A stretch of DNA of 64,000 nt, taken from Lachnospiraceae bacterium. GTDB lineage: Bacteria; Bacillota; Clostridia; Lachnospirales; Lachnospiraceae. The stretch is taken from assembly GCA_017396555.1 (NCBI GenBank), contig JAFQLS010000013.1, positions 42,298 through 106,297 of the forward strand, written 5' to 3'. Shown one piece after another: positions 1 to 9,151 of this stretch. Position numbers and translations under genes: made by a program. The notes under the pieces are model-generated. The model saw only the letters and a program-made list of their open reading frames with translations. It was not told the origin of the DNA and ran no database searches. Positions within the stretch are counted from its first letter, which is position 1; each line of letters opens with the position of its first letter.

Positions 1-1799
1 AATCTCAATGGAAGCTTAGTATTAGTATCTAATTGAATATAGTTAGTGTCTTGAATATTTTTGAGATTGACTAGACTATTTACCAAATCTCCTTGATTAT
101 CATAATTATATAGTAATAATAAAAATTCGTCGCCACCAAGCCTTGCCGCAAGACTATTATTATCTCCAAATTCTTTAAGTAATTGTGATATTTCTTTAAG
201 ATAAATATCACCTTTTTCATGACCGTATGTGTCATTGATATTTTTTAGACCGTCTGCATCAATCACAACAATGGCACTGTTTGTAAAATATTTTGGTTTA
301 TCTGATAAGTGTGATAGCTTTTCATCAAAGCCTCGACGATTATATAGTCCGGTTAGTGAGTCGATGTCTCTTTCTACTTCAAGCTGTTTGCGTTTTTTTA
401 TCTCATTTGTTACATCAATAACAACTCCGAATACCTCTCCATTGTTATTGATTTCTTCAATTCGAATATATCGTTCGGGTTCACCACTTATCATATATAC
501 TCCCTCCTCGTCAGGAATAGGATTATTAAGAATATTATTGATAAATTCTTTGAAGCGTTCTTTATCCATAGACAATTGATTCATTGTATCGTTATCTAAA
601 GATAATATTCTTGGTGTGTACTCAGTATAACGAATAGATTGGGTACTATCGCTATATTCATATATTCCTATATAGAGGTCGGTCTTACTAAGAATATAAG
701 ACATTTTCTTATTGCTGTCTAAAATACTTTTAACCATAGCATTGATATAGTTGCTAAGTTCATAGAATTCCACACTGCTCTTAATATCTATTGTTTCATC
801 AAGATTGCCATTTGTTATAGATTCAAGCTTCAGGTTGATATCATGAATTTTATTAACTACATGCTTGTTCATATGTCTAGTTACAGCATTGGAAAGAAAA
901 ACAGCTACAATTACAAGACCTAAGGTAAGTGTTAACATTATAGTAGGTATACGTTGATATAAATCTTTTGTAGCTATACATCTTCCTATGTAGGTTTCGT
1001 CTATTTTCTTAAAAACACAGAAGTAGTTAATTCCATCTATTTTGCAATGAAAGCCATCAGTGTCATTAAAAACTTTGTTTGTATTAAGTCCTATTTTTTT
1101 AGAGTTAAGATTTACAAAATCGAGGTTGTTTGAACCTACAATTAGTCCATCAGTAGCTATTGCAAAATAAATAACCTCTGTATTAACTCTAAATTGAGAA
1201 AAGATATATGATAATTCGTTTTTTTCAGTGACCTTCATTACATTGTGTGGTTCCATACCTACTTGAACTATGAATTTACCATTTTCACTCCATAAGGCAG
1301 AGTATTGCATGAATTTTTGTTCAGCAGTATTAGGTGTAATATCCTGTACGAGTTTTAAAGTTTTATCGTTAAGTAAAGGCTTGAAAAAATTCATCTGTTC
1401 ACCAGAATCAAAAGTATAATCATAGTATTCTGGATGAGTACCCGTAAATATGCGACCGGTGGTATCAAAAATGTGAATTTCATCAACCTCTATAGATTCA
1501 GCTATGGATTTTAGCTCATCCAGACTATTTAATACATCAGGATCGCTTTCTATAATGCGAGCAACAACTTCTGCATTTTTAAGGCAGGTTTCTCTGTATT
1601 CTTCTTGTATTTCTTCTAAGTCTCTTTGATTGTCTTCAAGAAGTGGCTCCATTTGAATAAAAACTTTTTCTGAGCTTTCAATAGCGTTATTTTGTTCTAT
1701 TTTTAACTGAATTAATAATACACATACAAGTATGATTGATACTAATATTGTTGTGATGGTATACATGTATTTGCTTATTAAATATTTAAGATTCTTCAT
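1..1799 (-). CDS. Membrane-bound diguanylate cyclase (GGDEF), C-terminus cut by the window edge
   Basis: This is a sensor enzyme expected to make cyclic di-GMP from two GTP at the cytoplasmic face of the membrane. The reading frame starts at ATG 1799 behind an AGGGGG SD and stays open to base 1, so the last part of the GGDEF domain is outside the window. I see a membrane helix at about residues 13-32, an extracellular region of about 250 residues, a second helix near 283-305, a HAMP/PAS-like stretch, and the GGDEF domain with the intact motif RLGGDEF near residue 557. The RxxD inhibitory site normally just before the motif is not evident, so product feedback may be absent. The extracellular part suggests a Cache-type ligand sensor, which is inference. 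The gene stands alone behind its own promoter. Confidence 0.9.
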   Translation of the reverse strand, partial: MKNLKYLISKYMYTITTILVSIILVCVLLIQLKIEQNNAIESSEKVFIQMEPLLEDNQRDLEEIQEEYRETCLKNAEVVARIIESDPDVLNSLDELKSIAESIEVDEIHIFDTTGRIFTGTHPEYYDYTFDSGEQMNFFKPLLNDKTLKLVQDITPNTAEQKFMQYSALWSENGKFIVQVGMEPHNVMKVTEKNELSYIFSQFRVNTEVIYFAIATDGLIVGSNNLDFVNLNSKKIGLNTNKVFNDTDGFHCKIDGINYFCVFKKIDETYIGRCIATKDLYQRIPTIMLTLTLGLVIVAVFLSNAVTRHMNKHVVNKIHDINLKLESITNGNLDETIDIKSSVEFYELSNYINAMVKSILDSNKKMSYILSKTDLYIGIYEYSDSTQSIRYTEYTPRILSLDNDTMNQLSMDKERFKEFINNILNNPIPDEEGVYMISGEPERYIRIEEINNNGEVFGVVIDVTNEIKKRKQLEVERDIDSLTGLYNRRGFDEKLSHLSDKPKYFTNSAIVVIDADGLKNINDTYGHEKGDIYLKEISQLLKEFGDNNSLAARLGGDEFLLLLYNYDNQGDLVNSLVNLKNIQDTNYIQLDTNTKLPLR

Positions 1800-1851
1800 A
1801 TGTGCCCCCTAAGGATTTATCGTAAGTATACGTTGATGATTCGTACTAAAT

Positions 1852-1880
1852 AGTATAACAAATCGTATATGTCTTTGCAA
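1852..1880 (-). promoter_or_regulatory. Sigma-A-type promoter of the diguanylate cyclase gene
   Basis: On the minus strand TTGCAA (1875-1880) is followed after exactly 17 bases by TATACT (1852-1857). It lies about 50 bases upstream of the start codon at 1799. Confidence 0.6.
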
Positions 1881-1891
1881 GATATAATAAT

Positions 1892-1925
1892 ATCCGGAAT
1901 ATGTATTTAGATACATAGACCGGAT
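1892..1925. terminator. Stem-loop after pyrI, possible terminator
   Basis: An outer ATCCGG/CCGGAT stem and an inner ATGTAT/ATACAT stem form a hairpin just past the pyrI stop. Minus-strand sequence after it is T-rich but has no clean T-run, so termination may be partial. It lies close upstream of the diguanylate cyclase promoter. Confidence 0.45.
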
Positions 1926-1936
1926 TATTTTTGAGT

Positions 1937-2365
1937 TTATAGAGAAGAATATTTTTCTTCACAATATTTGCATCTGTATACTTGTTTATCCTTATCTGTT
2001 AGTGTAAAGATGTGTTCAAGTTCTTGTTCAATAGAAGTTATACATCTTGGGTTCTTACATTTGATAACATTTTTAACGGTCTTTGGAAGCGACAATTTCT
2101 TCTTATCAACAATTACACCATCTTTGATTATACTGACAGTAATGTTGTGGTCAATAAAACCTAATATATCTAGGTCTACTATATCAAGAGAACCTTGAAT
2201 CTTAATAATGTCTTTGCGCCCCATTTTCTTGCTGGATGCATTTTTAATAATAGCAACTTGACAATCAAGCTTATCAAGACCAAGATATTTATAGATTGAC
2301 ATTGCTTTTCCAGCCTGAATATGGTCAAGTACAAATCCTTCTTTAAGTGCTCCTACATTTAACAT
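1937..2365 (-). CDS. pyrI: Aspartate carbamoyltransferase regulatory subunit
   Basis: PyrI is the allosteric subunit of aspartate transcarbamoylase; in the studied enzymes it binds nucleotides and tunes the catalytic PyrB trimers in pyrimidine synthesis. The 142-residue protein has the usual N-terminal effector domain and a C-terminal zinc domain, with the four zinc cysteines at residues 103, 108, 132 and 135 (CKNPRC and CKYC). Start ATG 2365 has a GGAGG SD and overlaps the pyrB stop by seven bases, so the subunits are translationally coupled. The length is slightly below the E. coli protein (about 153). A separate regulatory subunit suggests a feedback-controlled dodecamer-type enzyme rather than the unregulated Bacillus type. 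Confidence 0.95.
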   Translation of the reverse strand: MLNVGALKEGFVLDHIQAGKAMSIYKYLGLDKLDCQVAIIKNASSKKMGRKDIIKIQGSLDIVDLDILGFIDHNITVSIIKDGVIVDKKKLSLPKTVKNVIKCKNPRCITSIEQELEHIFTLTDKDKQVYRCKYCEEKYSSL

Positions 2366-3279
2366 ACTTCCACCTCCAATAAAGTTAAAATCAATGCCAT
2401 TCTTACATATACACCATATTTTGCCTGTTTAAAGTATACAGCTCTTGGATCTTCGTCAACTTCTACAGATATTTCATTAACTCTTGGTAGAGGATGAAGC
2501 ACAAGCATATTATCTTTAGCTAAAGCCATTTTTTCTTTTGTAAGAATATAGCTATCTTTTAATCTGATATAATCCTCTTCGTTAAAGAAACGTTCGCGCT
2601 GAACTCTCGTCATATAAAGAATGTCAAGCTTGTCCATAGCGTCTTCTAAACGTTCAACTTCTGTATATTCTATATTATTAGCATCAAGAACTTCTTTCCT
2701 TATATAGCCTGGAACTCTAAGCTCGGGAGGAGATATTAGTACAAAAGAGATATTTTTATATCTTACAAGAGCATTTATTAATGAGTGAACTGTTCTGCCA
2801 AACTTAAGATCTCCACAAAGTCCAATTGTAAGGTTGTCAAGAGAACCATTCAAAGAACGTATGGTTAATAAATCTGTAAGCGTCTGTGTAGGGTGTTCGT
2901 GTCCTCCATCACCGGCATTAATAACCGGAATAGATGATTTGAGGGAAGCTACTAAGGGTGCACCCTCCTTAGGATGTCTCATTGCACAGATATCAGCATA
3001 GCCTGAAATAACCTGAATAGTGTCAGATACACTTTCACCCTTTGATGCAGAGCTCGAATCGGCAGAAGAAAAACCAAGAACATTACCACCTAGATTAAGC
3101 ATAGCAGCTTCAAAACTAAGTCGTGTACGTGTACTTGGTTCATAAAATAAAGTAGCAAGCTTTTTTCCTCGACAACAATCCTTGTATTTGTCAGGATTCT
3201 TTTCGATGTCATTAGCTAAATTAAGTAAAGTATCTAATTCTTCAACTGAAAAGTCCATGGGACTAAGTAAATGTCTCAT
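2359..3279 (-). CDS. pyrB: Aspartate carbamoyltransferase catalytic subunit
   Basis: PyrB condenses carbamoyl phosphate with L-aspartate to N-carbamoyl-aspartate, the committed step of UMP synthesis. The carbamoyl-phosphate motif FYEPSTRTR lies at about residues 45-53 and HPTQT near residue 132. I chose ATG 3279, which has a GGAGGT SD and gives [10 protein letters not shown] and a normal length of 306 residues; an upstream in-frame ATG at 3357 has no SD and would add an untypical AT-rich tail. The gene overlaps pyrI by seven bases. No other pyr gene is in the window, so the rest of the pathway is encoded elsewhere. Confidence 0.96.
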   Translation of the reverse strand: MRHLLSPMDFSVEELDTLLNLANDIEKNPDKYKDCCRGKKLATLFYEPSTRTRLSFEAAMLNLGGNVLGFSSADSSSASKGESVSDTIQVISGYADICAMRHPKEGAPLVASLKSSIPVINAGDGGHEHPTQTLTDLLTIRSLNGSLDNLTIGLCGDLKFGRTVHSLINALVRYKNISFVLISPPELRVPGYIRKEVLDANNIEYTEVERLEDAMDKLDILYMTRVQRERFFNEEDYIRLKDSYILTKEKMALAKDNMLVLHPLPRVNEISVEVDEDPRAVYFKQAKYGVYVRMALILTLLEVEVC

Positions 3280-3454
3280 CTTTACCTCCATTCTAATTGC
3301 GTTAAGTCTGTTATTTGGTACTGCAAATATATTAATATAATTCAGAGTAAAATACAAGAAAAAAATATAATAAAGTAAAAAAGTACTTTACAAATAATTA
3401 TATAAATAGTATAATAACAATATCTTAAATATCTTAGTGCAAATCTTATTTCTC

Positions 3455-3487
3455 ATGTCTATATCAGAATTAATTAGTTATAGACAT
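3455..3487. promoter_or_regulatory. Perfect inverted repeat between pyrB and the pilus locus
   Basis: ATGTCTATA (3455-3463) and TATAGACAT (3479-3487) are perfect 9-base inverted repeats around a 15-base centre. The pair lies about 50 bases before the first pilus-locus gene, in the divergent interval 3280-3539. That interval is otherwise AT-rich and holds no recognisable gene. It could be an operator or an RNA hairpin; I cannot tell which. Confidence 0.4.
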
Positions 3488-3539
3488 TTTTGTTCGATTC
3501 AGAACATTTCACAAATTAATTTACAGGAAAGGGGATTGA

Positions 3540-4349
3540 TTGTTGAATATTGTTTTTTTTGGAGCATCGCCGGGGAAATCATCTGTTTCGTCTAATATGC
3601 TGGCGGTAGCTACGTTTGCAAGTGTTAAGTATCAGATGGAGGTTTCGGTTATGCAGGCTCAGTTTAATGAGAACAGGCTTGAGGACTGCTTTATGCCAAT
3701 AAGCTCCTTGGTATGTATGAAAGAGGATTTTGCATATTACAGAAGGGAAGGAATAGATGAGATTATTGATAATATTCGTCTTGGACGGGGCAATAATTCG
3801 TTTGAAAATGCATTGATTAATGTCAAGAGTAGCAGAATGTTTTATCTTCCTTCTACAAGTGAAATCAGTGAAGAATTATTTGAAAGGGAGTGTGAGAAAG
3901 AGATATCTAAAATTGTTTCAATTACCAGCAAATATAATAAGCCTAATTTTATTGATTGCAGAGATTGCAGAGGTGGACTTAGCAGGGCCTTTTTGGAAAA
4001 TGCAGATTTGGTCGTGTTTAATCTTGAGCAGGGTTTACATTGCATACCTAAAAAAATTTTTGAAGAAAAAACATTTATGGAAAAGAGCCTTTTTCTAATT
4101 GGAAGATATGACGATAATTCTCGTTATAATATAAGGAATATTAGGAGAAAGTATCACATTGATGAATCCTGTATAGCTACAATACCTTATAACATTTATT
4201 TTAGGGATGCTGTTTGCGAAGGAAAGATTATCGACTATTTTAGCAGGAATATAAACTGTAATAGAGATAATGATAATTACAATTTTATTTGCGGGGTTAA
4301 TGGTGCTGTAGATATGATATTAGGAAAGGTGGGAATAGGTGATAAATAA
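3540..4349 (+). CDS. TadZ/CpaE-like P-loop protein of a Tad-type pilus locus
   Basis: This 269-residue protein is the first gene of a Tad/type IVc-pilus-like operon. Its N-terminus has a MinD/CpaE-style beginning with a deviant Walker A (FFGASPGKSS, residues 6-15) that keeps GKS but lacks the usual KGG lysine. TadZ/CpaE proteins localise pilus assembly, and a similar role is inferred from position and fold signature. Two consecutive TTG codons (3540, 3543) follow an AGGAAAGGGG SD; the second gives better spacing. It overlaps the CpaF-like gene by 11 bases. ATP-binding ability is uncertain because of the altered loop. Confidence 0.65.
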   Translation: MLNIVFFGASPGKSSVSSNMLAVATFASVKYQMEVSVMQAQFNENRLEDCFMPISSLVCMKEDFAYYRREGIDEIIDNIRLGRGNNSFENALINVKSSRMFYLPSTSEISEELFERECEKEISKIVSITSKYNKPNFIDCRDCRGGLSRAFLENADLVVFNLEQGLHCIPKKIFEEKTFMEKSLFLIGRYDDNSRYNIRNIRRKYHIDESCIATIPYNIYFRDAVCEGKIIDYFSRNINCNRDNDNYNFICGVNGAVDMILGKVGIGDK

Positions 4350-5919
4350 CAAAATTGACGAATTGATATTTAGAGTTAGTGATGAGTTTAATGGTATTCT
4401 TAGGGCTAATTTGTATGAAATTGGTCTTAATGATGATGAAATGACTAAATTAAAAAAGAGAAAGAGGGAAATGCGTACAGCTCTTAAGAATTGCGGGATA
4501 GGTGATTTGGATGCTAAGAACTATATCAAGAGCTGTATAAAGGATATTCTAATTAAAAAAATTAATATCACTGAAGATAATATTGAGGAATATATTAGTT
4601 TTTCAAATGTAGATAAGTTATCTGTAAGAGAAAAGTTTGATATATTGTTGTACTGTTATAAGAAGGAGGAAGGCGACTATGCGCTTGTCAGTCTGTGTGA
4701 TAAATATAGATTAGCTGAACCGGTACAAAATAAAGATAATAGTTTTTCGTATTATGTATCAGTGGATGCTATAGAAGATATATTTGAAGAGGAAAGGATA
4801 TATTTATCATTTGTAGATAAACTGGAGATTCTTGTGCAAAGAGTTTATGCAGGTTATAAGGGACTTGGTGTTATTGATGAGCTTAGAGATATGGTAATAG
4901 ATGGCATTTCGGGTGGTGTATCAGGAACTGAAGATATGCTTAACAGTATATGGATATTTATCAAGGGTAAGACTGTTCATTTGCAATTTCTTGAGTTTGA
5001 GAGTGAGAAAGAGCTTGAGAGAATTTGTATGAATATATACAGGTTTGGTTATCCGGGGCAGTTTTCAATGGCTAGGGGATATGTTGTGAATGAAATGAAG
5101 GACCATTCGAGAGTGGTTGTCGTTCGCCCGCCTTTCTCCGAAAGCTTTGCATTCTTTGTAAGAAAATTTAATACTATTGAAAATCATACAGTAAAGGAAT
5201 TATTGACGGATGAAGGTTCTGACATAGTAGAAAATGTAATCAAATTCATAGTTAAGGGGTGCAGGGTTGTAGGAATTACAGGGGCTCAGGGCTCGGGCAA
5301 GACAACTATGCTTATGGCATTGATTGGGTTTATTCATCCTGCATATACGCTTAGAATACAGGAAATGGCATTTGAACTTCATCTTAGAGAAGTGTATCCG
5401 GACAGGAATATTTTGACTTTTAGAGAAACGGATACAGTAAATGGTCAGGATGCACTTGATTTACAGAAGAAAACAGATGGTACAGTAAATATATTAGGTG
5501 AAGTTGCGTCGGCTCCCGTGAGTTCGTGGCTTGTACAAATGTCTATGGTAGGTAGCTTGTTTACCATGTTTACTCACCATGCCAAAACAACTAAGGCATT
5601 AATTAAGTATATGAGAAATTGTTTGCTGTCACATGGTGCTTTTACAAATGAAAGAATTGCTGAAGAGCAGGTCGTAGATGCGATTAATTTTGATATTCAT
5701 ATGGAAAAGGATATTAAAGGACACAGATATATAGAAAGAATAACAGAAATTGTTCCTTTGGAAAATTCAAGTGAATTATATAGAACGAGAGATATAGTGA
5801 GATATATTGATGGAAGGTATATTCTTGGCGATAAAATCAGCGAGAATACTAAGAAGGAAATTTTTAGATATCTTTCGAGTGATGAACAGGAGGAATATAA
5901 TGTTATCTTTGGTCTATAA
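4339..5919 (+). CDS. CpaF/TadA-like secretion ATPase
   Basis: This is the assembly motor ATPase of the pilus-like locus, expected to be a cytoplasmic hexamer that powers subunit export. The C-terminal half has Walker A (GAQGSGKTT, near residues 315-323), a Walker B/GEV region (NILGEV) and a histidine-box equivalent (THHAKTT), in the order of the CpaF family. The N-terminal 300 residues are divergent. Start is GTG 4339 behind AAAGGTGG. At 526 residues it is somewhat longer than a typical CpaF (about 450). It overlaps the genes on both sides, indicating one translationally coupled operon. Confidence 0.85.
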   Translation: MINNKIDELIFRVSDEFNGILRANLYEIGLNDDEMTKLKKRKREMRTALKNCGIGDLDAKNYIKSCIKDILIKKINITEDNIEEYISFSNVDKLSVREKFDILLYCYKKEEGDYALVSLCDKYRLAEPVQNKDNSFSYYVSVDAIEDIFEEERIYLSFVDKLEILVQRVYAGYKGLGVIDELRDMVIDGISGGVSGTEDMLNSIWIFIKGKTVHLQFLEFESEKELERICMNIYRFGYPGQFSMARGYVVNEMKDHSRVVVVRPPFSESFAFFVRKFNTIENHTVKELLTDEGSDIVENVIKFIVKGCRVVGITGAQGSGKTTMLMALIGFIHPAYTLRIQEMAFELHLREVYPDRNILTFRETDTVNGQDALDLQKKTDGTVNILGEVASAPVSSWLVQMSMVGSLFTMFTHHAKTTKALIKYMRNCLLSHGAFTNERIAEEQVVDAINFDIHMEKDIKGHRYIERITEIVPLENSSELYRTRDIVRYIDGRYILGDKISENTKKEIFRYLSSDEQEEYNVIFGL

Positions 5920-7510
5920 CTGTTTTTCGGGATTTTTTCTAACAAAGGAATTTTGCGGAAAAATAGAAAAAAGAATGAATATTTTATATCCGGGGGCAAG
6001 AGAGCTTGTTATTAGAAAAACTGCAATTACTTTGTGCAGGGTATTTTTGATGGGAGTGCTGTCGGTTATGGCACTGATGTTTTTTGCGGATATTTCTTTG
6101 TATTATTCTGTGATAACAGCAACAATTGTTTACGTTGTAAGTGTTAGCATTGTATACAATGGACTTGATAAAATTGAGACAAAGATGCTTATTCAGTTAG
6201 AGCAGTTTATTACGGATGTAAGATATAGATTCAGGTTTGATGGTATGATTGATGATGCACTTGAGGATGCTATTAATTCTGCAGAATACGAAATGTCTTT
6301 ACATGGTCAGCTTATACTTGATACCTTGAAGGAAAATGTAAGTAAAACATATGATGAACCATATAAGGAATATGCTCCAAATCATTTCTTTTTAACCTTT
6401 TATGTTATGTGTGAAACGATGATGATATATGGTGATAAATATATTAATGGTAATAGTATGTTTCTTAAGAATATCAGCTATTTAAAAGAAGATATACATA
6501 TTGAATTGCTTAAACGAAAAAAGATTCAGAATGAATTTATGGGGTTGACTGGTATAACTATTTTGCCAGTGTTTGCTATAAAACCTATAGAAGTATGGGC
6601 ACTAAGCAATATGCCGGAACTTATAGAAGAATATCAAAGTATAAAAGGAACAGTTTTAACTATTTTATTAGTACTGTTTTCAGTAATGATTTTCATGATT
6701 ATTAAGAGACTTAAATACTCGGTTGATTTAGATAATGTAAAAAGTGAATGGGTTAAAAAAATGCTGTCGATAAGCTTTGTTGAAAAATTTTTGCTCAGCA
6801 TTATATCTGCAAATTATGAGAAATATTTTAAAATGGACAGAATGTTAAAATCAGTAGTTTATAAGTATAATATCAAGGAATTTTTATTGGTTAGAATAGT
6901 ATATTCTTTTGTTGCAGGTATGATTGCAAATATTGTAGGAATTAGTATTGGACTGGATATTTTCTCTTTAGCATTTGGGATTATGGCTATGCTTGTAACA
7001 TATATTTCAATGTATATAAGCATTGTTTTGAAACGACAAATGATACTCATTATGAGAGAAGATGAAGTTGTCAGATTCCAAACAATAATTCTTATACTTA
7101 TGCATATGGATAGAATTACTGTTGAACAAATTTTAGAACAGATGGAAGCATTTGCAGTTGTATTTAAGGACACACTTGAAAAAATATCAGATCATCTTGT
7201 GTTTAAGGGGAAAAAGGCTTTTGAAGAGGCAAAGGATGAGGTATCTTTTGTGCCGTTTGAAAGGCTTATAGATGCTTTTATAGCAAGTGACAGAATCGGA
7301 ATAAGCAGTGCTTTTGAAGATGTTGAAGGAGATCGTGCGTATTATGTTGAAAAACATAAGCAGGAAAATGAAGAGTTAGTTAAGAATAAAGCTCTAATAG
7401 CTAAATTTATAGCTTTTATACCATTATGCAGTGTAATAATAATTAAGTTGATTTTGCCATTTGTAATAATGGGTATGGAGCAAGTAGGAAGTTTTGAATT
7501 TAATATATAG
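5900..7510 (+). CDS. Pilus inner-membrane platform protein, TadB/TadC-like fusion
   Basis: This 536-residue polytopic protein is the likely membrane platform of the pilus-like apparatus. It has two similar halves, each with a soluble helical T2SF-like segment and hydrophobic helices (helices near residues 53-90, 215-270, 330-380 and the C-terminus). This fits TadB and TadC joined into one chain. Start ATG 5900 has an AGGAGG SD inside the end of the ATPase gene, a 20-base overlap; in-frame codons further upstream have no SD. The T2SF assignment is by topology and context, because the sequence is divergent. Confidence 0.65.
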   Translation: MLSLVYNCFSGFFLTKEFCGKIEKRMNILYPGARELVIRKTAITLCRVFLMGVLSVMALMFFADISLYYSVITATIVYVVSVSIVYNGLDKIETKMLIQLEQFITDVRYRFRFDGMIDDALEDAINSAEYEMSLHGQLILDTLKENVSKTYDEPYKEYAPNHFFLTFYVMCETMMIYGDKYINGNSMFLKNISYLKEDIHIELLKRKKIQNEFMGLTGITILPVFAIKPIEVWALSNMPELIEEYQSIKGTVLTILLVLFSVMIFMIIKRLKYSVDLDNVKSEWVKKMLSISFVEKFLLSIISANYEKYFKMDRMLKSVVYKYNIKEFLLVRIVYSFVAGMIANIVGISIGLDIFSLAFGIMAMLVTYISMYISIVLKRQMILIMREDEVVRFQTIILILMHMDRITVEQILEQMEAFAVVFKDTLEKISDHLVFKGKKAFEEAKDEVSFVPFERLIDAFIASDRIGISSAFEDVEGDRAYYVEKHKQENEELVKNKALIAKFIAFIPLCSVIIIKLILPFVIMGMEQVGSFEFNI

Positions 7511-7527
7511 AAAGGAAGTAAAGATTA

Positions 7528-7974
7528 ATGGAAAATAGTTTGAAAGGATTAATATTGGCGGCAGGTACGATTATTACCTGTGTTGTAATTTCGCTTGGAT
7601 TTTATATTTCCAGAGAGGCTAAGAATACGGCATCAACGGGAACAAATCAGATTAATAAGGTAAATACTGAATTTGCTGAAAGTGATAAGACGATATATGA
7701 TGGAACGAATATATCAGGAAGTGAAGTTGTAAGTGTAATAAAGAGACTTCAAGGTGAGCAGACAGGAGTGTATGTGAAAACAACAGAAAGTAACACATTT
7801 TATGGCTATGAATTTGATATAGAATCAGGTGAACTAATTCAAATGACTTTGAATAAATGCACTTCAACGGATGCAAGCAGCAAGCAATATATTAATCCTT
7901 ATGCCACTTATTTGGGTGAAGTTGTTCGTAATTCAAATAATGCAATTACCGGATTAATATTCACACAGAATTAA
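7528..7974 (+). CDS. Small pilin-like protein 1 of the Tad-like locus
   Basis: The 148-residue protein starts with a short charged segment, one hydrophobic helix (about residues 7-27) and then an extracellular domain rich in Thr, Ser and Asn. This is the layout of a pilin or pseudopilin. I do not recognise its family and see no clear prepilin-peptidase site. It follows the platform gene by 17 bases with an AAAGGAAG SD. A role as structural subunit is inferred from gene order. Confidence 0.55.
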   Translation: MENSLKGLILAAGTIITCVVISLGFYISREAKNTASTGTNQINKVNTEFAESDKTIYDGTNISGSEVVSVIKRLQGEQTGVYVKTTESNTFYGYEFDIESGELIQMTLNKCTSTDASSKQYINPYATYLGEVVRNSNNAITGLIFTQN

Positions 7975-7976
7975 GT

Positions 7977-8132
7977 ATGGAAGAGGCTGTTAAGACAATT
8001 TATATAGGAGTGGCAGCAGTAATATTTGCCTTGGCGCTTAGTATGCTGTTGATTCTGTATAAAGAATATATTAATGTTACCAAAAATGAGCCGACATTTA
8101 GAAAGGAAGCAGTAATACATAATGAGCGATAG
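7977..8132 (+). CDS. Very small one-helix protein of the Tad-like locus
   Basis: A 51-residue frame opens two bases after the stop of the previous gene and overlaps the next start by 11 bases. It encodes a single membrane helix (about residues 8-28) and a short charged tail ending VIHNER. There is no good SD, so expression probably depends on translational reinitiation. I do not recognise the family. Its tight packing in the operon and the clean hydrophobic helix support it as a real gene. Confidence 0.55.
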   Translation: MEEAVKTIYIGVAAVIFALALSMLLILYKEYINVTKNEPTFRKEAVIHNER

Positions 8133-8517
8133 TTTTTCTAAGATTGTGGCAATTCTTATATCAGTAATCCTTATGTTTATTATACCCATAAGTATAACAA
8201 GAGAAAGGCAAAATGAATATAAGCAGACATATGTGTTATCAGAGACAATGTATCTTGTGGATAATATAAGAAATACAGGTGTTTTATCTAAGGAAATGTA
8301 TAATATATATGTTAATAAGATAACAGGTATGATTAATAATTCCAGAATAGAAATTGTATCATCTGATATGGAGTATAAGGATTTTGTGTTTTTAAATGAT
8401 ATTATAGATGGCTTTAAGAACAATGAAAAATATGAATTTGCAAGGTTTGATTATATAAAAATTATTGTATATGAGAATGATAAGCCGATAGCATATTATG
8501 GAGGGAGTGTGAAATAA
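8122..8517 (+). CDS. Small pilin-like protein 2 of the Tad-like locus
   Basis: The 131-residue protein has an N-terminal membrane helix (about residues 7-25) and an extracellular domain of about 100 residues with mixed helix and strand character. It has the same design as its neighbours and no recognised family signature. ATG 8122 is preceded by a GGAAGC-type SD inside the previous frame. It is probably a minor pseudopilin or assembly factor, which is inference from context. Confidence 0.55.
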   Translation: MSDSFSKIVAILISVILMFIIPISITRERQNEYKQTYVLSETMYLVDNIRNTGVLSKEMYNIYVNKITGMINNSRIEIVSSDMEYKDFVFLNDIIDGFKNNEKYEFARFDYIKIIVYENDKPIAYYGGSVK

Positions 8518-9092
8518 TTAAAATAACAGATTTTTCAATAATATTTTCAATTATATTTTTAAGTATAATGTGTAGTATGTATTTGATAAATTATGCTGCA
8601 TCAAAAGAACTTATACATAATCAGCAGATTAACCTTACAATGGATGAAGTAGTAGTTGATAGTCTTAATGTATCTTTTTATGATACGGATAGTAATGGAG
8701 TACCGCTTGTTGACAAGGAAGAGCTCAAAGAAAATATAATAAATGAAGCGGCAATAGGTTTACTTGGAAGCATAGATGAAAGTTCCAAAAATATTATTGA
8801 ATCCAGAATAATGTTTCTTCTGTATCTTGATAGTGACGGATACTATTGTTATAGAAATGGAAAATGGACAGATGAAATCAAATATGATTCTGATATACAT
8901 GCCGTAGTTGTAGAACAGGTATCACAGAAAATAAATAGTATAGTTGGAAATAAATATAAGACATTAATACCATATAACGATGGAGAAGATTATAAAAATT
9001 CAATAGATAAATATAGCTGTCTGGTATTTTATGAGCAGCAAAATAAATACTATTGTTTTTCCGGTGCTACAATTATACTAACTTCTGCTTGA
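8517..9092 (+). CDS. Small pilin-like protein 3, probable ATT start
   Basis: This last gene of the pilus-like operon encodes an N-terminal hydrophobic helix and an extracellular domain of about 160 residues. The only ATG (8568) lies inside the helix and has no SD. A strong GGAGGGAG SD (8500-8507) instead stands nine bases before an in-frame ATT at 8517, overlapping the previous TAA by one base; this gives a 191-residue protein with a complete helix. No in-frame ATG, GTG or TTG lies at a usable distance. I therefore annotate the ATT start. The family is unknown. Confidence 0.5.
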   Translation: MKITDFSIIFSIIFLSIMCSMYLINYAASKELIHNQQINLTMDEVVVDSLNVSFYDTDSNGVPLVDKEELKENIINEAAIGLLGSIDESSKNIIESRIMFLLYLDSDGYYCYRNGKWTDEIKYDSDIHAVVVEQVSQKINSIVGNKYKTLIPYNDGEDYKNSIDKYSCLVFYEQQNKYYCFSGATIILTSA

Positions 9093-9151
9093 CAATTTCT
9101 GCCTAATATCACAAAATATCATATAGAGTTTATGATGTGGAGGAAAAGAAT

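Noticed and set aside
3280-3539. PyrR-type attenuator before pyrB
   Set aside because: No anti-antiterminator/terminator arrangement or PyrR-binding loop is visible; the region is AT-rich with a small AAAGTA/TACTTT repeat.
9093-9151. T-box before hisS
   Set aside because: The gap is only 59 bases, too short for a T-box, and has no terminator hairpin.
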